Below are positions 7,453 through 15,748 of a stretch of DNA of 27,320 nucleotides, piece by piece. Below the pieces are notes generated by a model. It did not search any database. It was not told the DNA's origin and worked only from the letters and a program-made list of their open reading frames with translations. Source of the stretch: GCA-1730015 sp964550655 (GTDB taxonomy: Bacteria > Pseudomonadota > Gammaproteobacteria > Granulosicoccales > Granulosicoccaceae). Each line of letters starts with the position of its first letter. Positions within the stretch are counted from its first letter, which is position 1. The position numbers and the translations under genes were made by a program. The stretch covers positions 1-27,320 of the forward strand of contig CAZKAQ010000041.1 of assembly GCA_964550655.1 (NCBI GenBank). The letters are read 5' to 3'.

Positions 7453-8451
7453 ATGTTTAATGCCCTTGTAGTTACCCGTGGTGAAGATAAGAAAACGGCG
7501 GCTTCTGTTCAATCCATTGAACTGGATCAGCTCCCTGAGGGTAATGTGACCGTTGCTGTCGAATACTCGACGGTTAATTATAAGGATGGTTTGTGTGTCG
7601 GGCCGGGCGGAGGTCTGGTAAGGGAGTACCCGCATGTACCGGGGATAGATTTTGCCGGTACAGTTGAGTCGTCCGAAGACGGTCGATACAAGGCGGGAGA
7701 CAAAGTGGTTCTCACCGGCTGGCGAGTCGGCGAGGTTCACTGGGGTGGTTATTCGCAAAAGGCGCGTGTCAATGCGGACTGGTTGGTGCCGTTGCCGGAT
7801 GGTTTAACGACAAAGCAGTCGATGGCTGTGGGTACCGCGGGTATTACCGCAATGCTTGCTGTGCTGGTTTTGGAAAATCACGGTTTAAAAGATCATGCTG
7901 CAGATGGCACTCCGGTACTGGTAACCGGCGCTGCCGGCGGCGTTGGTTCAGTAGCGACTGCCATTCTTGCTAATTTAGGCTACAAGGTTGCTGCGGTGAC
8001 AGGCAGACCTGAAGCGTCAGACTACTTAACATCACTTGGTGCGAGTCAGATTGTGCCGCGTGACGAAATTAATGAAACCACCAAGCGGCCACTGGAGTCT
8101 GAACTATGGGCTGGCTGCATTGATGCGGTCGGTGGGCCAATGCTGGCGCGAGTTCTCGGCCAGTTAAAATACGGCAGTTCGGCTGCGGCAATCGGACTGG
8201 CCGGTGGTGCGGAGTTGCCCGCAACGGTGATACCGTTTTTGTTGCGCGGTGTGAACTTACTCGGTATAGATTCAGTGATGCAACCCTATGAAAACCGGAT
8301 TGCTGCATGGAATAGAGTGTCGACGGACTTGCCTCTGGATAAATTAGAGGCGATGGTGCAGCCTGCAACTCTCACAGATTTGCCAGCGCTCGGTAAGGCG
8401 ATTCTCAAAGGCGAGGTTAAAGGTCGGGTGGTCGTAGATGTTAACGCCTGA
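7453..8451 (+). CDS. acuI: Acryloyl-CoA reductase (NADPH), MDR family
   Basis: This 332-residue zinc-independent medium-chain dehydrogenase of the YhdH/AcuI type reduces acryloyl-CoA to propionyl-CoA with NADPH. It serves in 3-hydroxypropionate, acrylate and DMSP metabolism and detoxifies acryloyl-CoA. Motifs seen are TVNYKDGLCV (early), YPHVPGIDFAGTVE, AVGTAGITAMLAV, the Rossmann loop VLVTGAAGGVGSVA, and LLGIDSV near the C-terminus. The start at 7453 (MFNALVV) follows a GGAAA ribosome site and matches the family N-terminus; an ATG 33 bp upstream would add an unconserved stretch. The gene ends 10 bp from the convergent SGNH hydrolase gene. No other DMSP gene is present in the window, so a general detoxification role is equally possible. 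Confidence 0.88.
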   Translation: MFNALVVTRGEDKKTAASVQSIELDQLPEGNVTVAVEYSTVNYKDGLCVGPGGGLVREYPHVPGIDFAGTVESSEDGRYKAGDKVVLTGWRVGEVHWGGYSQKARVNADWLVPLPDGLTTKQSMAVGTAGITAMLAVLVLENHGLKDHAADGTPVLVTGAAGGVGSVATAILANLGYKVAAVTGRPEASDYLTSLGASQIVPRDEINETTKRPLESELWAGCIDAVGGPMLARVLGQLKYGSSAAAIGLAGGAELPATVIPFLLRGVNLLGIDSVMQPYENRIAAWNRVSTDLPLDKLEAMVQPATLTDLPALGKAILKGEVKGRVVVDVNA

Positions 8452-8461
8452 ATAATACAGG

Positions 8462-9238
8462 CTAGAGATTATCGACGTAGTCTTTTACTTTTTCATTAAG
8501 AACATCGTAACCACCATAGTTTATGTGGAGTGTGTCGAAGTAGAGCTCATTCACCGGATTGCCTGACTCATCAAGAAAAAACGGGTCAAGGTCAAGCCAG
8601 TCTGCACTCAATGACTCAGTGGTGATTTTCAGTTTATCGTTAGCTCGTCTGATCTCATCGTTGAGTGTGTCATGCCAGAAGAGTTTACGTTTAATATTTA
8701 AATGTTTGGCAGGCAGTATTGATGTAACGATGACATCAATCCCCTGTTGCTCCAGCGATTTTATAAAATACTCCAGATTGTCCTGCATTGTATCTATAAG
8801 CTTGTCTGGTTGCTTTATGCCTTTGGTGACGGCGGCAGTAAGATCGTTTACTCCGGCCTGTATAAGTACATAGTCTGGATTTAAAGCAGCCACATCGCGC
8901 TCGAAGCGTCGTCGCATTTCTGTTGTGGTCTCACCGGTGACGCCGGCATTTATAAACGTATATTTATCTGAATACGGGTCCGGGTACCAGGTTTCAATGC
9001 GGGAATCACCAAATAGCACGATAGCGCTTTTTGTCGGTTGCGCACTGGTCGCCTTGCTGGTCCCTATCGCAAGTGATCTGAAGTGCCGGTAGTCAGTGTA
9101 GGTTTTTTGTAGACCTGATAACAGGAGGAAGCAGCCAGCAGCCAAAACGATATTGGCACACAGAGAAAGAACCAGCAGCTTGTGTCTTGCCAGTATAGTG
9201 GTGGCTAGTTTGGAGAGTACGCCGGGCATTTTTTGCAT
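8462..9238 (-). CDS. Membrane-anchored SGNH/GDSL hydrolase
   Basis: This 258-residue protein has one N-terminal membrane anchor (about residues 19-41) and an SGNH-hydrolase domain outside. The family blocks are all present: nucleophile S79 in LFGDSRIE, glycine block NAGVTGETT (98-106), GVND (129-132), and the catalytic D235-x-x-H238 in DTLHIN. The fold covers esterases, thioesterases (TesA-like), lipases and carbohydrate O-acetyl esterases. The tethered location suggests an envelope ester or acyl substrate. Its 3' end faces acuI. Upstream on the same strand, after a short gap, lies the large c-di-GMP gene, so read-through from that gene is possible. Confidence 0.87.
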   Translation of the reverse strand: MQKMPGVLSKLATTILARHKLLVLSLCANIVLAAGCFLLLSGLQKTYTDYRHFRSLAIGTSKATSAQPTKSAIVLFGDSRIETWYPDPYSDKYTFINAGVTGETTTEMRRRFERDVAALNPDYVLIQAGVNDLTAAVTKGIKQPDKLIDTMQDNLEYFIKSLEQQGIDVIVTSILPAKHLNIKRKLFWHDTLNDEIRRANDKLKITTESLSADWLDLDPFFLDESGNPVNELYFDTLHINYGGYDVLNEKVKDYVDNL

Positions 9239-9301
9239 CGTCTGATCACAAAGATATCAGTATACTAACCATGTATGATGCAGGGAAAAATATTTTTCAC
9301 C

Positions 9302-12300
9302 TTATCCGTTGGCAGCGATAGTGCCCTCGTAAGCCGTGTCACCCGGTAAGTCGTCTGATGTTGATGCTGCGTCCGGAAACTCATTCAGTACGCCGGTTAA
9401 CATTGCAGGTCCGGCCGCTGCATTGGAAGAGAATCCCAGCTCTGATACTTTGTATTCTGTCACAAGGCGACGAATCCGTCTGGGGTCTGCAAGTAGCTTG
9501 GTAGCTTCCTGATACTGCAGTGGTAAGCTCAACAGATTACCCTGAACCTGGTCACAGTGGTTATCCTGCAGAAAACGAAGTTGTTCCACTTCTTCAATGC
9601 CTTCGCAGACGACTGTCATACCAAGGCTGTGAGACATTGCGATAACGCCACTGACGATTCGTGCGTCAGAAGGATTTTTGGCTAAGTCAGCAATGAATAA
9701 TCGGTCAATTTTTAATTTTCCAATTGGCAGTTGCTTCAGATAGCTTAGAGAAGCATAGCCGGTACCGAAGTCGTCAATGGATATCTCAACGCCTGCATTC
9801 GCCAGTTTATCCAGTGTACGAACTGCTTTGTCCATATCGCGCATGGCCATCGATTCTGTTATTTCTACTTCCAGTGCGCTGGCTTGAATACCAAATTCCT
9901 TGATTGATCCGAGGATGTTATGTGCTAAAAATTCGTTTTTCATTTCCGCAGGTGATACGTTTACAGAAACTGTCAAATCAGTATGTCCGGCCTCATGCCA
10001 TATAGAAAGCTGTGCACAAACCACTCGCGTTACCCAGGCACTGATATCGTTGATTAAGCCGGTTGTTTCTGCCACAGGGATAAACTCCCCGGGTGTAATG
10101 ATACCCATTTCAGGGTGGCGCCAGCGTATAAGCGCTTCCATGCTGACGATCTCGCCAGTCTCGAGATCGACCTTTGGCTGATAAACAACAAATAATTCAT
10201 TACGTTTTAAAGCCTGGTGCAAGGCTGTTTCAAGTGTGATCAATCGCCGAGATACTGTATCCATGCTTTCGTGGAAATGGCAGATGTTATTTTGTCCGGC
10301 TTCTTCCTCTGCCTCTCGCATGGCGATACTGGCGCGGCGGATTAACTGATCTGCATTATCGCCGTGCTCCGGAAAGATGCTGACGCCTATATCGAGAGCG
10401 GTATAAATTTCATGTCCATCTACTGAGAAAGTCTGGTCGAAAGCGTCAAGGATTTGTTGGTATATGCGCTCTATATGCTTTTGGCCATCAACATTGTGTA
10501 TTGTCAGGCAAATTTCTGTATCACCGTAGCGGCTGACCGAAATTGCCTGATCACCTGTGTTTGCAAGCAACTCGGTATCTGCTTTAAGTGTAGACTTCAG
10601 ACGATTTGCAATTTCGGCGTAGAGTTTTTTACTGATACTGAAGCCGAGTACATCGTTGACACGATGCAGAGCTTCAATGGTAATCATAAAAAAACCGACT
10701 TGATTATTATTTTTACTTGCTGATTGTATTGATTGTGAAAGTCGATCAAGCAGCAGATTTCTGTTCAACCGAAGTGGCGCGCTGCCTGAGCTGACATCGC
10801 CAGACGTTGTAGCGGTCTCATCAGTAGCAGCGACGGAACCGGTTGGCGACGATTGCTGAAGTACCGGACTCGACTTGTTGTCGGAAAATAACGGAATCGA
10901 AGCAGTATCCGGTTCCGTTTTTAACATGACTGGTGCAATCTGCTTGTTTTGCCTGGCTGGCGTTTCGGCTTCCACTTCATCAGTTTGTATTGCTTCGTCC
11001 GATTTTGCTACAGGAGCAGGTTGAGCAAAAATTGGCACTGCCGGTTTAACCACCGCTTGTGTTGTCGCTGGTCGTGCATCTACATCAGCGTCAGGCAGGT
11101 TAGCGTTTTCCTCGTCCATTTCCGGTGAGTAGTTGGTTACCTGGTTTCGGCCGCTTTCTTTGGAAACGTATAGTGCTTTATCCGCATGTTCTACCATTAC
11201 GCTTGGTGTATCAGGATTGAATTGTAGTGACGCTACACCGAAGCTCGCTGTAATCTGGCATTTGTCGAAGAAATCTGCATTTACGCCTTGTTCGATGGTA
11301 AGCCGGATCTTTTCCGCGATTGTATAAGCTTCATTGATTGGAGTTTCCGGTAGAACGACGCAAAACTCCTCACCACCGAAACGTCCGACCAAGTCGTTCG
11401 GTCTTGCATGGTCAGCCAGTACATCGGCAAGATATTTAATCACATCGTCGCCCACACCATGACCATGTGTATCATTAACAGACTTGAAGTGATCGATATC
11501 GGTCATGATGCAAGTGAGTTCATCTCCGTTTTTACTTGCTTCGTCAAACAGTGAGTCAAAGCCGGTAAAAAACGATCTTCTGTTCAACGAGCCAGTCAAT
11601 GGATCACGCGTTGCAAGATACTCAAGCTCTTTGTTCTGCTTTTTGATTTCAAGCTGACTGTCTTTAAGCTTTGAGTTCGCATTTCGTAATTCAGCGTTTT
11701 TAATTTCAACTTCGGTGATGTCGTTAAACGTAACCAGTGCACCTCGAATTTCGTTTGCACTGGCGATAATAGGGGTGGCGTTTACGGTAAAGGTCGAGAG
11801 TTGCTCGAATCCGGTATTGAGTTTGACGGTAGCGCCTGTGGGCATTTCCCCGCCACGGAGCAGCTCGTTCCATGGTAGTGTTTGATTATCTTCAAGTTGC
11901 CATTTTAGCGTGTTGCAGTTTTGTCCTGCCAGATCTTCTGAGGCTATACCTGCGGTAGTAGCAAACTCAGCGTTGCTAAATACTATCTCTCCATCAGTAT
12001 TTATTATCAGCAATCCTTCTGCGAGTGTATCAAGTGCTTTTTTTACTCGTTCCGGGATCACCGCATCAGGATCCATCTCGCGAAGGATGCGTTTGAGAAA
12101 CAGGGAAAATGTAAAGAAGCCGGAAAGGGCGACAAATATCAACACTGATGGAAATGAAGCGCGTCGATCTATCAGGCTCAGACCTTCGTTAAGTTTATTG
12201 AAGTGAACCTCAACGCTGGCTATTTTTCTTTCACCTTTGAAGAGTGGAAATTGTACCTGTGTAGGAGTTGAGCGAGCATCCGGCTCAAGTGTCCAGTTTT

Positions 12301-12613
12301 TATCATGGTTGCCGTATGATTCGATCAGTGAACCATCGCTGCCTCGTATGGCAACGGATTTAACAATGTTATTACGTTGTACAGTAGTTCGTAACAGTTC
12401 CGATATTACCGTACTTCCCTGATCGTTAATTTCATCAAGTTGCGTAGCAACGTTCACGGTGAGAGTTTCTACCAGAAATTTACGTTCTGATAGCCTGGAC
12501 TTGGTATTGTCCGGGAATAATCCCAGGAATTCGCTCGCAAGCAATAGTGAGATGAGAAGCATCACCATACTAAAGCTGATCCTGAATAAAGGAGAGCGTA
12601 TATATTTAATCAT
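9302..12613 (-). CDS. PAS-GGDEF-GGDEF(degenerate)-EAL c-di-GMP signalling protein
   Basis: This 1103-residue membrane sensor controls cyclic di-GMP. In order: TM1 (9-31), a periplasmic region (about 32-152), TM2 (153-173), a PAS domain (about 190-300), a coiled linker (300-334), and GGDEF domain 1 with GGEEF at 413-417 and an RxxD inhibitory site at 404-407. A low-complexity linker rich in Ala, Pro and Thr follows (about 500-615), then a second GGDEF fold (615-785) whose signature is degraded to RYGDTEI. The EAL domain has E826-A-L, NVSP, EVEITES, DDFGTGYASL (947-956) and KIDR (968-971). Both synthesis and hydrolysis look chemically possible; the second GGDEF domain is probably regulatory. 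It lies 76 bp downstream of the HlyD-type adaptor on the same strand. Confidence 0.92.
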   Translation of the reverse strand: MIKYIRSPLFRISFSMVMLLISLLLASEFLGLFPDNTKSRLSERKFLVETLTVNVATQLDEINDQGSTVISELLRTTVQRNNIVKSVAIRGSDGSLIESYGNHDKNWTLEPDARSTPTQVQFPLFKGERKIASVEVHFNKLNEGLSLIDRRASFPSVLIFVALSGFFTFSLFLKRILREMDPDAVIPERVKKALDTLAEGLLIINTDGEIVFSNAEFATTAGIASEDLAGQNCNTLKWQLEDNQTLPWNELLRGGEMPTGATVKLNTGFEQLSTFTVNATPIIASANEIRGALVTFNDITEVEIKNAELRNANSKLKDSQLEIKKQNKELEYLATRDPLTGSLNRRSFFTGFDSLFDEASKNGDELTCIMTDIDHFKSVNDTHGHGVGDDVIKYLADVLADHARPNDLVGRFGGEEFCVVLPETPINEAYTIAEKIRLTIEQGVNADFFDKCQITASFGVASLQFNPDTPSVMVEHADKALYVSKESGRNQVTNYSPEMDEENANLPDADVDARPATTQAVVKPAVPIFAQPAPVAKSDEAIQTDEVEAETPARQNKQIAPVMLKTEPDTASIPLFSDNKSSPVLQQSSPTGSVAATDETATTSGDVSSGSAPLRLNRNLLLDRLSQSIQSASKNNNQVGFFMITIEALHRVNDVLGFSISKKLYAEIANRLKSTLKADTELLANTGDQAISVSRYGDTEICLTIHNVDGQKHIERIYQQILDAFDQTFSVDGHEIYTALDIGVSIFPEHGDNADQLIRRASIAMREAEEEAGQNNICHFHESMDTVSRRLITLETALHQALKRNELFVVYQPKVDLETGEIVSMEALIRWRHPEMGIITPGEFIPVAETTGLINDISAWVTRVVCAQLSIWHEAGHTDLTVSVNVSPAEMKNEFLAHNILGSIKEFGIQASALEVEITESMAMRDMDKAVRTLDKLANAGVEISIDDFGTGYASLSYLKQLPIGKLKIDRLFIADLAKNPSDARIVSGVIAMSHSLGMTVVCEGIEEVEQLRFLQDNHCDQVQGNLLSLPLQYQEATKLLADPRRIRRLVTEYKVSELGFSSNAAAGPAMLTGVLNEFPDAASTSDDLPGDTAYEGTIAANG

Positions 12614-12659
12614 AGTACGTGCGCCATACTACCCATGCGATATTTTTTAATGTCATGTG

Positions 12660-12691
12660 ACATCCCTGTCACAGTCAATCGGGATGTTTTT
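12660..12691. repeat. Inverted repeat between adaptor and GGDEF-EAL genes
   Basis: ACATCCC (12660-12666) and GGGATGT (12681-12687) are perfect 7-bp arms around a 14-base loop. On the plus strand a T-run follows; on the minus strand, the direction of both flanking genes, no T-run follows. As an intrinsic terminator for the operon it is therefore weak. It may attenuate transcription into the GGDEF-EAL gene or protect the mRNA end. Confidence 0.45.
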
Positions 12692-13541
12692 ATTGTTCGA
12701 TAAAACTAAGGTTGCAACGAACACCACTCGGGATTCGAAGACCTGCGTTTGGCATGGATAAAAGCACACCAAAAGTGCCACTCGCAGCATCTGCCACTCG
12801 GTCGATATTTTTAACAACAGCGATATGCGAAGTGTGTGAATGAGATTCAATATCCAATGTGATTTCTGCTTTCATGCCAAGCTTTATAGTATCGATCTTT
12901 TCGACTGGTAAAATCATTTCAACATGCAGGGGATCCAGGTTAGCGATACGATATACCGGCTCTGCTTCAATATATTCACCAACAGATTTATAACGCTGTA
13001 CGATCACACCATCGATAGGGCTGCGAATTGTGCGGCGCTCAAGCGACTGCTGTGCACGTGCAGCCTCTAACTGGGCAATATGCTTGTTGTCTTCTTCCTG
13101 ACGGGCTTGAAGTTGTGCTATGTATGTTTCTGTTTTTACCTGATCCATATCCTGAGCAGAAATAGTTGATTCGTTAAACAGTTGCTGATTTCGTTTCTCT
13201 GTGCGCAGGCCGAAGGCTGCATTTTCCCGACGCAGGTTAAGGCTGGTATTACTTTCTGCACGAGCCAGGGCGAGTTCCAGTGTGGCTTGTTCTACTCTTG
13301 AGTCCAGACGCGCGAGTATATCGCCTGCATTGACGAAATTATTTCTTTCAGCGAAAAGCTGATCGACAATCCCCGGAACACTACTTCCCAGTTCTACCAC
13401 TTCGCTCGGTTCGACCAGGCAGTCCAGTGCATTATCATCGCCAAGTATGGAGGCTGCGTCGTTGGCATAGACTGAGTAAGGGAGCAGAGTCAGCGCTATT
13501 ATTTGTACGGTGTTCTTTACTAAGCTCATTAGATTTTCCAT
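12690..13541 (-). CDS. Secreted HlyD/RND-type periplasmic adaptor (membrane fusion protein)
   Basis: This is an adaptor protein of about 283 residues with an N-terminal signal peptide ending near PYSVYA-ND. The biotinyl-lipoyl half-motifs are PGIVDQLFAERNNFVNAGD and, after an alpha-helical hairpin, RTIRSPIDGVIVQRYKSVGEYI; a beta-barrel (HVEMILPVEKIDTIKLGM) follows. The hairpin is Glu/Gln-rich coiled coil. Such proteins bridge an inner-membrane pump and an outer-membrane channel, but neither is encoded nearby. The start is uncertain: a TTG at 13553 overlaps the upstream stop by 4 bp, an ATG at 13541 is used here, and an ATG at 13529 has the best ribosome site (GGAAA) and gives a neat 22-residue signal peptide. 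It is third in the tight operon with the M50 and GAF-HlyD genes. Confidence 0.87.
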   Translation of the reverse strand: MENLMSLVKNTVQIIALTLLPYSVYANDAASILGDDNALDCLVEPSEVVELGSSVPGIVDQLFAERNNFVNAGDILARLDSRVEQATLELALARAESNTSLNLRRENAAFGLRTEKRNQQLFNESTISAQDMDQVKTETYIAQLQARQEEDNKHIAQLEAARAQQSLERRTIRSPIDGVIVQRYKSVGEYIEAEPVYRIANLDPLHVEMILPVEKIDTIKLGMKAEITLDIESHSHTSHIAVVKNIDRVADAASGTFGVLLSMPNAGLRIPSGVRCNLSFIEQ

Positions 13542-13549
13542 CAATAACT

Positions 13550-15745
13550 TCAAAACGTAAGTTTGTTAAGTAACAGTTGTCGGGCACTGCGTAACCATTG
13601 TTGTGCCAGTGCTTCTCGTCCATGGTTGACCCTGACATAGGCGCGTGTGCCCAGACCGCTTGCGATGCTGTGTTCCGGTAGTGCAAGATCAAGCTGAAAG
13701 ATCTTGTTAACAGCTGTAGTACCATTTTCATCCTTGGTATCTACCGCTATCTCTCCGCCACCGGCTGCACCGAGTGCCCGACTTGGCAAAGACGAGCTGC
13801 CTGCCGGTGTCTGTCTCAGTATTTCTGCCGGAATAACATTTCCGGTTTGTTCTGCGAGTCGTACCGAGACATTTTTCACATCTTTTGCGAACAGTCCTAC
13901 TGAGGTTTGCGGCACAACCACCCGGACTATTAACTCTTCAGGATTTACAACATAGCCGACTGCTTCACCTTTTTTGATATAGCTACCTAAAATTTTATGT
14001 TGATTTGGTAGTACAAAGGTGCCGGTTGCTTCACTTGTGAGTGTTTGTGACTCCCGCTCGATTTGTAGTTCCTGCCAGTCGGCTTCGACTGTTTTTATCT
14101 CTTCGAGGGTCTGATTCGCACTGGCAGGATCAGAAAATTTTTCTGCCTTGTGTCGGACGGTTAACTCTTTATGCGTGGCTTGCAGTAGTTTTTCCTGTGC
14201 CTCCAGTTCATGATTTACCAGCGTTAGTACACTGGTACCGCTTTCGATGTATTGTCCTGGAGTAGTGTTTATTTCTGTGACGAAGCCGTCAACCTGGGAA
14301 TAGACTTGTGCCTGATCAGGTACCCAGACGATGCCTTCGGCGTTGGTATAAAGAGAGAAGGGGATCAAGGCTACTACCACAGCAAAGGCGGCGACGCCGA
14401 GCGCAAGCCGTTTGGCAGGCTTCATACGCGAGCCTTGTAGAGACTCATCGGTCATCAGGAATCGGAGGCCGCGATACATGGGTACAATGAACATTAGTGT
14501 CAATGACCACAAGGCAAGTGCTACGCCTAAGAAAAAGTACTTGCCAGCCAGAAATAGTGCGATAACCAGTGTAATAAATACACGATACAACCAGGCAAGA
14601 ACGCCATAAGCTAAAAGCCACGGCTTTTCAGAAGGTTCTGCGGTTGGAGGTTCTGCCGTCATTCCCAGTAGACGCGTTTTAAACAAGTGCAGCACGTATT
14701 TGGAAGATCGACTGTAGAGATTGGGGATTTCTATCAGATCCTCCAACATGTAGTAGCCATCGAACCGCAGGAGTGGGTTAGCATTAAACAATACAGTTGA
14801 CACTGTGCCGATCAAAAATACAGACAATGCTGCAGTTTTAATTAACCCGGGCTCTACCAGTGTCCAGATCAAAAGTGCGATGGATGCAAGGAATATTTCT
14901 ATTATCATTCCTGCTGCACTTACCAGAATGCGTTTGTATTTCTCACGAAACGCCCATGCAGCTGTTGCATCTACATACGGGACCGGTACCAGCACTAGTA
15001 GTGTGATACCCATTTCGTGTACTTCCCCGCCCCAGGCCTTTACAGCAAAAGCGTGGGCAAATTCATGGAAGATCTTCATCACTGGAAACAGTGCTACCAA
15101 CAGTATAAGGTTGGTCGGCTGGAGTATATCTGCCTTTGTCGTTGCCACCAGATCCTGATAATTTATCAGTAACAGCATCGCAGCAATTAAAACTGTCAGG
15201 CACCAGATGATGGTACCCGCAACTGAAAAAACAGGTTTTACTGCGGTAATACTGCGATTGAGGAATTTGTCCGGATCAAACAGTGGAAAACGAATCGCCA
15301 GTGGATTGAGTAATTTTTTAGTTCGGTTACTGCTTTTTTCAGTCTGATATTGCTTAAACAGTTGTTCAACATCTACCGGCATTTTGGATCTGAGTAATCC
15401 AATACTGAAGAGCTGTACCAGAATGGAAAGAAGTTCCTGCCGGTTGGGGCTATCGTCCTTAAGCTTTAAAGAAATCTGTTGATAAATCTCTTCAATGGTT
15501 TGATCACCGTCGAGACGTCCGATAAATTCATACGCAACTTCGTTAAAGCGCAGATGTCTTCCCTTGGCAGCGTCACTGAGTATATACCAGCGCACCCCGC
15601 GGAAGTTATGCGGATGAGCAGTAATGTGTTTGTGCAGCTGCGGTCTCAGGGTCGCTATATGATTCCATTGCTCAGGAATATCACTTTCGGCATCCATTGA
15701 AGGTTGCCGGACCGGATCATCTACATTGGTTGCGGGTGTATTCAC
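13550..15745 (-). CDS. PqqD-like / M50 site-2-type metalloprotease / HlyD-like fusion protein
   Basis: This 731-residue inner-membrane protein has three parts. Residues about 50-120 look like a PqqD-type peptide-binding domain (LRFNEVAYEFIGRLDGDQTI, ending SIGLLRS). Residues about 165-465 are a multi-pass M50 zinc protease with HEFAH at 227-231 and the second zinc-ligand motif NANPLLRFDGYYM (321-333, with D329). Residues 466-731 are a biotinyl-lipoyl/HlyD-like periplasmic arm (VDGFVTEINTTPGQYIESG). Relatives are usually annotated as peptide zinc metalloprotease or HlyD family protein, and their function is poorly known. All catalytic residues are intact. PqqD domains bind leader peptides in RiPP pathways, so a peptide substrate is possible. 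Only 3 bp separate it from the GAF-HlyD gene. Confidence 0.9.
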   Translation of the reverse strand: MNTPATNVDDPVRQPSMDAESDIPEQWNHIATLRPQLHKHITAHPHNFRGVRWYILSDAAKGRHLRFNEVAYEFIGRLDGDQTIEEIYQQISLKLKDDSPNRQELLSILVQLFSIGLLRSKMPVDVEQLFKQYQTEKSSNRTKKLLNPLAIRFPLFDPDKFLNRSITAVKPVFSVAGTIIWCLTVLIAAMLLLINYQDLVATTKADILQPTNLILLVALFPVMKIFHEFAHAFAVKAWGGEVHEMGITLLVLVPVPYVDATAAWAFREKYKRILVSAAGMIIEIFLASIALLIWTLVEPGLIKTAALSVFLIGTVSTVLFNANPLLRFDGYYMLEDLIEIPNLYSRSSKYVLHLFKTRLLGMTAEPPTAEPSEKPWLLAYGVLAWLYRVFITLVIALFLAGKYFFLGVALALWSLTLMFIVPMYRGLRFLMTDESLQGSRMKPAKRLALGVAAFAVVVALIPFSLYTNAEGIVWVPDQAQVYSQVDGFVTEINTTPGQYIESGTSVLTLVNHELEAQEKLLQATHKELTVRHKAEKFSDPASANQTLEEIKTVEADWQELQIERESQTLTSEATGTFVLPNQHKILGSYIKKGEAVGYVVNPEELIVRVVVPQTSVGLFAKDVKNVSVRLAEQTGNVIPAEILRQTPAGSSSLPSRALGAAGGGEIAVDTKDENGTTAVNKIFQLDLALPEHSIASGLGTRAYVRVNHGREALAQQWLRSARQLLLNKLTF

Positions 15746-15748
15746 GAA

